Position numbers and translations under genes: made by a program
The notes under the pieces: model-generated
Seen by the model: only the letters and a program-made list of their open reading frames with translations
The model's database searches: none
Told to the model about the DNA's origin: nothing
Assembly (NCBI GenBank): GCA_034435635.1
Contig: DAOTWY010000051.1
Span: 1-48,010, forward strand
Origin: DAOTWY01 sp003696565
GTDB taxonomy: Bacteria; Chloroflexota; Anaerolineae; Aggregatilineales; Phototrophicaceae
Direction: 5' to 3'
DNA length: 48,010 nt
Shown here: positions 32,967-40,382 of the stretch, one piece after another
Numbering within the stretch: position 1 is the first letter of the stretch
How the letters are laid out: the number at the start of each line of letters is the position of its first letter

Positions 32967-35180
32967 ATGTGGAACCGTTTTACCACAAATGTGCAAAATA
33001 AGGGGCGGCTAGTGTGTCGCCCCATCCCATCGAGATCGTGGTACCACCTCCCGCCAGCGATTTTAAGTATAACCTGCTATATCGCCTCGTTAATCATTTT
33101 ATCTCTACTAAATGCTATCCCCGCCGCTTATGCCGATGAGTCCATCTGCACAGAAACAACAGGCACACTAATAGACGACACATATTTTAGTGTGTTCATT
33201 CAGCAAGAGATGGTTTATCGGGTATATTTGCCGCCATGTTATGATTCTGAAGGCACCCCCTACCCTGTCATTTATTTGATGCACGGTTCAAACCGAGATC
33301 ATACACAATGGACAGAGCGTCTTGGCATCCATGAGGCATTAAATCGTGGGATCACTAGCGGGGCGTTTCCACCGGTAATTGTCGTGATGCCTTATGGTGG
33401 GTGGATTGCCAATGAGAACCGTTTTGAGGGAAATGCTACCTGGAGCAATATTTTTTTAACGGAATTAATGCCAACCATTGAAACACGTTATCATACCAAT
33501 GAGCAACGGGCACTTGGCGGCATTTCACGCGGGGGATTTTGGGCATTTAATATTGCGTTTCGCTTTCCTGAATTATTTACGGCAGTGGGTGGACATAGCC
33601 CTTTTTTTGATCCAGGGCATTATCCAGCGGCATATAACCCACTCAACTTAGCTGAATCCGCCCCAAACATCGATCGGTTACGTATTGCGTTAGATCGTGG
33701 TGCGGATGATTATGCTTGGTATGGCATTGACCTGATGGATGAAGCTTTAACCAGACGAGGCATTGCTCACACTTATACTGTTTATCCAGATGGGGAGCAT
33801 GAAGATGCATATTGGGCGGCGCATGTCATGGATTATTTGGCGTTTTATCTGGCAGATTGGGTCACGCCGCTTGATTTACCAGATATTCAACACACATTTG
33901 ACACAAGCAACTCCGTGGATTTGTATCTGCCCGTTGTCGCGTTTTCATCACGACAAACTTCAATTGATTCACAACGATTATTACGGGTTTATAGTGGATT
34001 ACCAGACTTTGATCTAGTCCTCAATGACACAGTTGCCAATGCGCTACAAACGCACGGCATCGCTATCCATCCGGTTACATCAGTAGTGGATGACGAGACC
34101 CTGCTAACAGAGTTATGGAATAACCCAACACATTATACTTTGCTACCCATAAACGCCCTCTCACCACATTTACGCCCACTATGGGTGGATGACACACCTG
34201 TGTTGACATCCGATTTGACACACTATCCGTTCATATTCCCTGGCACGTTATATGATCCAAGCCGAATGACACGGATCATCTTCAGTGGTGTAACAGCATT
34301 AGGGCGTTTTACACGTGAGGCGTTAATGGAAAACGGTGTTGACTGGGCAGTCAGTGGCATTCAGGATTATGTGATATCAGCAGATTATTTTCATACCAGT
34401 AATGAGGTAAGTTTCCATCCGCTTTGCCCTAATGCAGATCATCCTGTGATGGGCGGTTTGTGTGCAATGGATGAACATTTCTCGCTATTTGAACAACTTG
34501 ACGTGGATGTAATGGAACTAAGCGGCAATCATAATAATGATTATGGCTTTGAGGCATATATTCGCACATTGAGGCTATATCAACAAGCAGAGATCGCCAC
34601 AATCGGCGGTGGGGAAACACTGCATCAAGCCCGTCAACCACTTATTATTGAACACCATAACAATCGAATTGGTTTATTGGCGTGCAATTGGAGCGGTCCA
34701 GACTTTGCGTTAGCAACAGATTCACAGCCGGGTGCTGCCTATTGTGATTTGAATTGGCTGCAAGAAATAATCCCAACCTTAGCAGAACAAACAGATGTGT
34801 TGATTGTTACAGTGCAATACGCTGAATATAACCAACACCAGCCTATTGAAAGACAGATATATCACTTTCATCTACTGGCGGATTTAGGCGCAGATGCCGT
34901 GATTGGAACACAGGCTCATGTACCTCAGACATTTGAGTTTTATACAACGCAAGACGGACGTGATGTATTCATTCATTATGGCTTGGGGAATCTGTTTTTT
35001 GATCAACAAGGCTGGGCAGAAACACGCTTTTTTATGGATCAGCTATATATCTATAATGGGCAATTGCAAAGTATAGAACTATTCCCTGGTATCATAGAAA
35101 ACCGTGCCCGTCCAAGGCTAATGACCCCAACCGAACGTGATGAATTGATGTCGTTCATGATGGAGGAAAGCGGTTTTTAG
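32967..35180 (+). CDS. Esterase (alpha/beta hydrolase)-CapA-like fusion, membrane-anchored
   Basis: The 737-residue protein starts with a basic stretch and one hydrophobic segment (about 30-52), probably a signal or anchor. Residues about 60-305 form an esterase-D-like hydrolase with HGSNRDHTQW, the nucleophile elbow GGISRGGFWAFNIA (Ser in GISRG), and the acid and His in YPDGEHEDAYW. Residues about 430-725 resemble the CapA/PgsA poly-gamma-glutamate phosphoesterase-like domain (VTALGRFTREAL, VMELSGNHNNDYG, TIGGGETLHQARQP, VIGTQAHVPQTFE, IHYGLGNLFFDQ). The two domains are normally separate. Activity on envelope polymer is inference. It seems translationally linked to aspS. Confidence 0.85.
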   Translation: MWNRFTTNVQNKGRLVCRPIPSRSWYHLPPAILSITCYIASLIILSLLNAIPAAYADESICTETTGTLIDDTYFSVFIQQEMVYRVYLPPCYDSEGTPYPVIYLMHGSNRDHTQWTERLGIHEALNRGITSGAFPPVIVVMPYGGWIANENRFEGNATWSNIFLTELMPTIETRYHTNEQRALGGISRGGFWAFNIAFRFPELFTAVGGHSPFFDPGHYPAAYNPLNLAESAPNIDRLRIALDRGADDYAWYGIDLMDEALTRRGIAHTYTVYPDGEHEDAYWAAHVMDYLAFYLADWVTPLDLPDIQHTFDTSNSVDLYLPVVAFSSRQTSIDSQRLLRVYSGLPDFDLVLNDTVANALQTHGIAIHPVTSVVDDETLLTELWNNPTHYTLLPINALSPHLRPLWVDDTPVLTSDLTHYPFIFPGTLYDPSRMTRIIFSGVTALGRFTREALMENGVDWAVSGIQDYVISADYFHTSNEVSFHPLCPNADHPVMGGLCAMDEHFSLFEQLDVDVMELSGNHNNDYGFEAYIRTLRLYQQAEIATIGGGETLHQARQPLIIEHHNNRIGLLACNWSGPDFALATDSQPGAAYCDLNWLQEIIPTLAEQTDVLIVTVQYAEYNQHQPIERQIYHFHLLADLGADAVIGTQAHVPQTFEFYTTQDGRDVFIHYGLGNLFFDQQGWAETRFFMDQLYIYNGQLQSIELFPGIIENRARPRLMTPTERDELMSFMMEESGF

Positions 35181-35214
35181 GGATTATATCCACTGTGTTG
35201 TTGTAAAGTTAGCC

Positions 35215-35243
35215 TTTACAGGTGAGTAGTGGTTTGGTATAAG
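35215..35243 (+). promoter_or_regulatory. Promoter of structured RNA
   Basis: TTTACA (35215-35220) and TATAAG (35238-35243) are each five of six to consensus with a 17-base spacer. The predicted start, about 35249-35251, falls at the 5' end of the closing stem of the RNA below. Confidence 0.65.
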
Positions 35244-35246
35244 AAT

Positions 35247-35460
35247 GGTACCTGCTGTGTACGTGATGACGCGAAATTGTTTTGAGCCAACACCCACATA
35301 AAGGGAATCGGAATGTGGTGTTGATGTGATAGGCTGGAGCCAAGACTGATACAACACTAGGGTTCCCACCTGCGAAAGCAGGTTCAAAACCAAGCGCACA
35401 CGCCATAGCGGGTAACTTGAGATCAAACAGGGCACATTAGTTTGCCCTGTTTTTATTTTC
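35247..35460 (+). ncRNA. Structured small RNA of unknown family (6S-like size and shape)
   Basis: A non-coding interval that should fold into one long rod. The ends pair: 35247-35259 with 35404-35416 (GGTACCTGCTGTG and CATAGCGGGTAAC; one mismatch, two G-U). Inside, 35262-35265 pairs with 35399-35402, GCG 35271-35273 with CGC 35395-35397, and GTTTTGAGCC (35279-35288) with GGTTCAAAAC (35381-35390). The apical part has a 12-bp hairpin (35288-35299/35313-35323, one bulge) and ACCTGC-GAAA-GCAGGT (35368-35383), which competes with the last stem. A promoter precedes it and a terminator follows. Overall shape and size recall 6S RNA, but I cannot confirm that. SRP, RNase P and tmRNA landmarks are absent. 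Confidence 0.65.
35428..35460 (+). terminator. Terminator of structured RNA
   Basis: ACAGGGCA and TGCCCTGT form an 8-bp stem around CATTAGTT, followed by TTTTATTTT. It lies between the RNA and the jag promoter, separating the two units. Confidence 0.9.
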
Positions 35461-35466
35461 CTACGC

Positions 35467-35496
35467 TAGAAGCAGAGCGTAAAATCACGCTATAAT
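35467..35496 (+). promoter_or_regulatory. jag promoter
   Basis: A perfect TATAAT at 35491-35496 with a weak -35 (TAGAAG, 35467-35472, 18-base spacer). The expected start is about 34 bases before the jag ATG. Confidence 0.45.
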
Positions 35497-35536
35497 GAAG
35501 CCATGTCGTGATTGTGATTAAAAGGATGTTAAATCA

Positions 35537-36301
35537 ATGCAGGACTCCTTAGAATTTACCGGAGAAACAATTGATGAGGCTGTTGCAAAAGGTTTAAAGG
35601 AGATGGGTGTTGCCTCAAGTGATGTAGTTGTAGAAGTACTGGAAGAACCGTCACGCGGGGTATTTGGCATTGGCGCACGTCCGGCACGTGTTCGCCTGAA
35701 GCTGTTGCGCCCCCCCACCCCACCAAGGCGCAACGTCTTAATTGAAGATGCCATTGATGAGGACGAGGATGAGGAAGACGAGGGCGATTATCACGCTTCA
35801 TTGGCAAAAGAAATTAGTGAACCAACTGAAGAAGGTGCAGTTGCCCAACAAGTACTAACAGAGTTGCTAAAGCGAATGAACATCCGTCATTTTCGGGTTG
35901 TTGTTCGCCGGGCAGATATCCAAGAAAATGGTGAAAATCCGCCTTGGATTCTGGACATTACTGGTAAAAATGTTTCCCATTTAATTGGCAGACGTGGCGA
36001 AACACTCAACGCATTACAATATATCACGCGCCTAATTACAAGCAAACAGATTCAACGCCGTGCCAATATCGTGGTTGATGTTGATGGTTACAAAGCAAAA
36101 CGCTCTGAACGTTTAGAACAACTTGCTAACCGAATGGCAGACCAAGCCGTGCGACAAAATCGCACTGTGTATCTAGAACCAATGCCGCCCAATGAACGCC
36201 GTATCATTCATATGACATTGCGTCATCGCACCGATGTTGAAACAAAAAGTCAGGGTGAAGGCGAGTCACGCAAGGTGACGATTATTCCAATCCAACAATG
36301 A
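35537..36301 (+). CDS. jag: Jag/KhpB RNA-binding protein (SpoIIIJ-associated)
   Basis: The 254-residue protein has the Jag-N domain (LEFTGETIDEAVAKGLKEMGV...GVFGIGARPARVRL), a highly acidic linker (about 70-85, DEDEDEEDEGD), a KH domain with the GxxG-type loop in LIGRRGETLNALQYITRLI, and an R3H domain (MPPNERRIIHMTLRHR). KhpB binds RNA and affects cell elongation and division in Gram-positive bacteria. It usually follows yidC directly; here aspS, the esterase/CapA gene and the structured RNA intervene. Its stop overlaps the next start (ATGA). Confidence 0.95.
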   Translation: MQDSLEFTGETIDEAVAKGLKEMGVASSDVVVEVLEEPSRGVFGIGARPARVRLKLLRPPTPPRRNVLIEDAIDEDEDEEDEGDYHASLAKEISEPTEEGAVAQQVLTELLKRMNIRHFRVVVRRADIQENGENPPWILDITGKNVSHLIGRRGETLNALQYITRLITSKQIQRRANIVVDVDGYKAKRSERLEQLANRMADQAVRQNRTVYLEPMPPNERRIIHMTLRHRTDVETKSQGEGESRKVTIIPIQQ

Positions 36302-37122
36302 TCATTGATTATCTCATCATCGGACATATTGCAGCCGATATAACGCCAAGTGGGTTTGTTCTGGGTGGAACAGTGGCTTATGCAGCCCACACAGCCCAGG
36401 CTTTTGGCTTAAACGTAGCAGTTTTGACCAGCGCGCGCCAAGATGAACCGCTGCTTAAACAGATTCATCCGGCTATTCGTCTTAAGAACATCGCGGCTGA
36501 ATCCACAACAATTTATGAGAACATCTATACTGCTGAAGGGCGTGTGCAATATTTACGGGCTGTGGCAGCTCATTTACAACCGGAACATATCCCAGGAGAA
36601 TGGCGATCTGCGCGGCTGGTGCATCTTGCGCCTATTGCAAATGAAGTTTCACCGGAGATGGTTTATTTGTTCCCTAATTCGCGGATCATTGCCACGCCAC
36701 AGGGATGGATGCGCCGTGCTGATGCGACTCAACGTATCCACTTTTATCCTTGGCAGGATGATGATGTATTAAGGCAGCTTGATCTGATGGTTATTAGTGA
36801 AGAGGACATTATACACTCGCCAAACCTAGAACAAACATGTGCCGCAAAAACGCAGCGATTAGTCATAACACGCGGAGACAAACCAGGCACAGTTTATCAG
36901 CATGGTATGCATCGTACATTTGATGTATTTCCAGTTAAACCAGTTGATTTAACTGGAGCAGGTGATATCTTCACTGCATCATTAGTATGTGCATGGGATC
37001 GTTGTGGCGATTTTTACCAAGCGTTGCAGGCTGCAGCACGCCTGGCTGCGTATTCTGTTCAACAACATGGCTTGGCAAGTGTGCCGCCGGTGGATATAGT
37101 GGATAAGATTGTTGGATGTTAA
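36298..37122 (+). CDS. PfkB/ribokinase-family carbohydrate kinase
   Basis: The 274-residue kinase has the PfkB N-terminal pattern (VLGGTVAYAAHTAQAFGLNVAVLTSARQDE) and the C-terminal signature with anion hole and catalytic Asp, DLTGAGDIFTAS. It is a little short and lacks a clear lid strand. The substrate is unknown; ribose, fructose-1-P or a nucleoside are possibilities. It overlaps jag by ATGA. Confidence 0.88.
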   Translation: MIIDYLIIGHIAADITPSGFVLGGTVAYAAHTAQAFGLNVAVLTSARQDEPLLKQIHPAIRLKNIAAESTTIYENIYTAEGRVQYLRAVAAHLQPEHIPGEWRSARLVHLAPIANEVSPEMVYLFPNSRIIATPQGWMRRADATQRIHFYPWQDDDVLRQLDLMVISEEDIIHSPNLEQTCAAKTQRLVITRGDKPGTVYQHGMHRTFDVFPVKPVDLTGAGDIFTASLVCAWDRCGDFYQALQAAARLAAYSVQQHGLASVPPVDIVDKIVGC

Positions 37123-37170
37123 AAACAGACAAAACCATTTCCTGCTCAGAAAATTAGAGAGCGTGAGCCA

Positions 37171-38778
37171 ATGATTGAAAGAATTTTATATAACGGCAAT
37201 ATTATTACACAAGATGACAAACAAAAACGGGTCAGTGCGATCGCCATTAGCGGTGGGCATATTCTCGCAATTGGCATGGATGATGACATTTTAGAATTAG
37301 CAACGGCAGACACGAAAAAAGAAAATCTAGAGGGACAAACCGTCATCCCTGGCTTAATTGATGCACACCTACATTGGCAATGGACAGCACGTTCTTTGAT
37401 GGAAGTCGATGTATTTGAAGTACCGGATAAGCAAGTCGCTTTGCAGCGCGTGGCAGAACGAGTAGCGATGGTCGCCCCAGGAGAGTGGATTACTGGGCAT
37501 GGTTGGTCACAAGCATATTGGCAAGATAATGCCTTCCCCACTGCGGCAGATTTAGATGCTGTAGCACCAGATAATCCAGTTTATTTACGCGCCAAAAGCG
37601 GTCATGCGGTGTGGGTCAATTCTGTGGCGTTAAAAATCGCTGGGATCACAGCAGATACAGCTGATCCAGAAGGTGGGCAGATCGCACGGGATGAAAGTGG
37701 CAAACCAACCGGTATCTTATTTGAAAAAGCCAGCGAATTAGTATTTCGGCATATCCCACATCCCAGCGTAGAGGAGATTGCCGCACAGATGAAGCAGGCA
37801 CAAAAACTTGCGTTGGCATCTGGTTTAACTGGGTTTCATGATTTTGACGGTCCACGTTGCTTTCAGGCATTACAATTATTACATGAACGTGGTGAATTAG
37901 CCCTGCGCGTTGTAAAGAATATCAACGATCCACATATCCATCATGCCCATGAATTAGGTATTCGATGGGGATTTGGGAATGATTGGCTGCGGATTGGTGG
38001 GTTAAAAATCTTTGCAGATGGCGCGTTAGGTCCACGCACGGCATTGATGGTTGAGCCATATGAAGGAGAACCTCATAATACTGGAATCCGTGTGACAGAA
38101 AAAGATGAGATGTTACAGTTAGTGCGTATCGCCAGCCTTGCAGGGATGCCTTCCACAATTCATGCCATCGGTGATTTAGCTGTGCGTGATGTATTAGATG
38201 TCTATGAAGCAGTACGAAAAGAAGAAGCAGCGCATGGCATCAAGCCGGAACAACGCCGCCACCGTATTGAGCATGTACAGCTCATCCACCCTGCAGATAA
38301 ACATCGCCTAGCTGAGCTTAACATTATCGCATCCATGCAACCCATTCATGCCACGTCAGATTATGTTATGGCAAATCAATATTGGGGAAATCGTTGTGAA
38401 TTCGCATATAACCCGCGCATTCAGCTTGACCAAGGGGTTGTGGTTGCATTTGGCTCGGATTCACCGATTGATCCATTTGATCCTATACCTAATATTTTTG
38501 CTGCGGTTACACGCCGCCGGGCAGATGGTTCGCCTGGTGTAGATGGCTGGTATCCACAAAACCGAATCAGCATTGCAGAAGCAGTACGTGGGTTCACAAT
38601 CGGCGCGGCGTATGCAGCGGGGATGGAAGATCGTCAAGGGAAAATTTCCCCCGGTTATCTGGCAGATTTGGTGGTGCTGGATCGAGACATTTTCAAAATC
38701 CCATCCGATGAGTTGTTAGATGTCAAAGTCATGGCAACGATGGTGGACGGCAAGTGGCGTTATGAAGGCGTGATGTAA
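37171..38778 (+). CDS. YtcJ-like metal-dependent amidohydrolase
   Basis: The 535-residue protein is an Amidohydro_3/YtcJ-type hydrolase. It has an N-terminal beta-sandwich (ILYNGNIITQDD), the metal motif VIPGLIDAHLHW, HGWSQAYW, FHDFDG, LKIFADGALGPRTA, TIHAIGDLAVRDV, HRIEHVQLI and FGSDSPIDPFDPI, followed by the returning sandwich (GKISPGYLADLVVLDRDIF). These are cytoplasmic enzymes that hydrolyse C-N bonds. The substrate is unknown. It follows the kinase by 48 bases and may be co-transcribed. Confidence 0.92.
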   Translation: MIERILYNGNIITQDDKQKRVSAIAISGGHILAIGMDDDILELATADTKKENLEGQTVIPGLIDAHLHWQWTARSLMEVDVFEVPDKQVALQRVAERVAMVAPGEWITGHGWSQAYWQDNAFPTAADLDAVAPDNPVYLRAKSGHAVWVNSVALKIAGITADTADPEGGQIARDESGKPTGILFEKASELVFRHIPHPSVEEIAAQMKQAQKLALASGLTGFHDFDGPRCFQALQLLHERGELALRVVKNINDPHIHHAHELGIRWGFGNDWLRIGGLKIFADGALGPRTALMVEPYEGEPHNTGIRVTEKDEMLQLVRIASLAGMPSTIHAIGDLAVRDVLDVYEAVRKEEAAHGIKPEQRRHRIEHVQLIHPADKHRLAELNIIASMQPIHATSDYVMANQYWGNRCEFAYNPRIQLDQGVVVAFGSDSPIDPFDPIPNIFAAVTRRRADGSPGVDGWYPQNRISIAEAVRGFTIGAAYAAGMEDRQGKISPGYLADLVVLDRDIFKIPSDELLDVKVMATMVDGKWRYEGVM

Positions 38779-38804
38779 TTTATATTGCCATGGAATAACA
38801 ACGT

Positions 38805-38865
38805 GGTTGCCAAGGGACAAATCCCCTGGCAACATTACTCACCCCATCAATGAGGTTTTTCTATA
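38805..38865. repeat. Intergenic hairpin repeat, copy B
   Basis: The best copy: GGTTGCCAAGGG and CCCCTGGCAAC form a stem around ACAAAT, then ACCCCAT-CA-ATGAGGT gives a second small hairpin and a T-run. It lies after the amidohydrolase gene, in the 176-base gap before the converging AAA gene. The remainder of the gap (38881-38902) holds a near-perfect inverted repeat centred on CCCATGCATGGG, and TTTATC-CCAT-GATAAA follows. Related copies are at 16583 and 44192. Confidence 0.7.
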
Positions 38866-38954
38866 AAGCCATCGTCTAAAATCAGCCCATGCATGGGGTG
38901 ATCAACAGGTTTATCCCATGATAAAGGCTTGTAGTGAATTTCTTAAGATGCGTA

Positions 38955-40253
38955 TTAGCTATCACTACGAAAACCAAACCGCGAGCGACGTGATGACCGC
39001 ATCCCTAAGCCCATTGGACGACGCTGCATCAAAAAGTCACGGTCAGCTTGCATCTGTTGGTCTAAACTTTCCACTGATTGCTCTAGCAAATCCAGTGTGA
39101 CCTCAGTTTGTCCGTTATGTGCAGCAAGCATCCGCGCCTGAAGTGCCACCTCACGGACAAATGCCCCTGGTTGGTTCACCAACGCAGGCACAACCTGAAT
39201 ATAGCTATCCTGCCACTGGTCTCCCATATAACGCCGGAGCATCGCAGCAGCTTGGTCTTCATCCTGAATAGGCGGAATAACATAAATACGATCTAACCGC
39301 CCAGGGCGTTTGGTCAGGCGTTCATCAATGGCTTCTGGATAGTTGGTGGTGGCTAACATCATAGACCCTTTGGGATTATTGGGCGATTCCACACCATCTA
39401 ACACATTTAGAATACGCGCTTTGTCATCGCCTCGTAAGTACGCATCCAACTCCTCTACAACTAACAACGTTGGATATTTAGCAGAAGCAACCGCCTGGAA
39501 TGCCCGTTGAATTTTTTCAAATGTTGCCCCATCACGGTCTGAACCAGACACATAAACAACAATCCGCTTTTGAGAAATTGCCAGCTTAGCTAAAGCCGCA
39601 CATAACATTGTCTTGCCTGTCCCAGGCACACCCGCCAATAACAACTTACGAAACGGAGCCAGGTTTAACTCTTTATAAATTCTAACGCCTTCATTGAAGA
39701 ACGATTCAACATCATTATAAATTTGCTCTTTTAAATCCAACGGCAAGATGACATCATCCCAGTCAACAGTTGGGTCAAAAAATGCATCTGAGCCGCCAAT
39801 GATATAAACATCTCGCCGCCGTTTGATGCGTGGGCGCACAGCTCTAGAACAAGCAAATTCAAACGCAGACCAAGTTTCTAGTTTATCTTCCGGCACAAGT
39901 GCAATGGCTGTTAAGTCTTGTACATCATCATCAAAATACGTACTGGTATAAATCACTTCAAAGGGAGTTTCGTCTTCTACATCAAATAAAAATACATATG
40001 CCCCCGCAGTGGCAGTTAACATCATTTTATTGTTGCGTGTGGTAAAGTCACTAATTGGTTCGATATACGGGCAATCCAACATCTCAAACCCTTGATAACG
40101 CGCTTTACCGCGTAATCTACGTCCAGGTTTAACACGCTTTTGTGCAATTTGATTGCTACATTCAGCAGATGCCCAAATCGCTTTAACGTTAGTGCTTTGT
40201 CCACGTGCCTCCAGTACATCCCGCGCCCACTTAACGAGGCGTTCATACTGCAT
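38955..40253 (-). CDS. AAA-family ATPase
   Basis: The 432-residue protein has a basic N-terminal half of unknown fold (about 1-165) and an AAA module (about 170-400). The module has Walker A GVPGTGKT (208-215), Walker B LLVVEELDA (Glu-Glu rather than the usual Asp-Glu), sensor 1 MLATTNYPEAI, and RLTKRPGRLDRIYVIPP as second region of homology. The lid contains AAMLRRYMG. The family includes Bcs1/proteasomal-type ATPases and chaperones. The partner is unknown; no protease gene is adjacent. AAGGAAA precedes the ATG. The C-terminus is Arg-rich. Confidence 0.88.
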   Translation of the reverse strand: MQYERLVKWARDVLEARGQSTNVKAIWASAECSNQIAQKRVKPGRRLRGKARYQGFEMLDCPYIEPISDFTTRNNKMMLTATAGAYVFLFDVEDETPFEVIYTSTYFDDDVQDLTAIALVPEDKLETWSAFEFACSRAVRPRIKRRRDVYIIGGSDAFFDPTVDWDDVILPLDLKEQIYNDVESFFNEGVRIYKELNLAPFRKLLLAGVPGTGKTMLCAALAKLAISQKRIVVYVSGSDRDGATFEKIQRAFQAVASAKYPTLLVVEELDAYLRGDDKARILNVLDGVESPNNPKGSMMLATTNYPEAIDERLTKRPGRLDRIYVIPPIQDEDQAAAMLRRYMGDQWQDSYIQVVPALVNQPGAFVREVALQARMLAAHNGQTEVTLDLLEQSVESLDQQMQADRDFLMQRRPMGLGMRSSRRSRFGFRSDS

Positions 40254-40345
40254 ATATATTTTCCTTATCCATCTACATCCAATCGGTTTTCATTTTAACA
40301 CAAAGTCTGATATATTTTATATATAAGTAAAGTGATTACATTTTT

Positions 40346-40364
40346 ATTGATACATTGTATCAAT
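40346..40364. promoter_or_regulatory. Perfect 19-bp palindrome upstream of Zn/Cd ATPase (likely operator)
   Basis: ATTGATACATTGTATCAAT, two 9-base arms about a central T, ends 18 bases before the ATPase start. It lies between the ATPase and the divergent AAA gene. Length and symmetry suit a dimeric repressor such as an ArsR/SmtB or TetR type; none is encoded beside it. Confidence 0.65.
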
Positions 40365-40382
40365 TGTACAAGGATAATACAT

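Noticed and set aside
35247..35460. Cobalamin riboswitch, tmRNA, SRP RNA or RNase P RNA
   Set aside because: AAAGGGAATCGG recalls one cobalamin segment, but the rest of that consensus is missing; no tag peptide, GGAAGCAGC-type SRP loop or RNase P conserved regions were seen on either strand.
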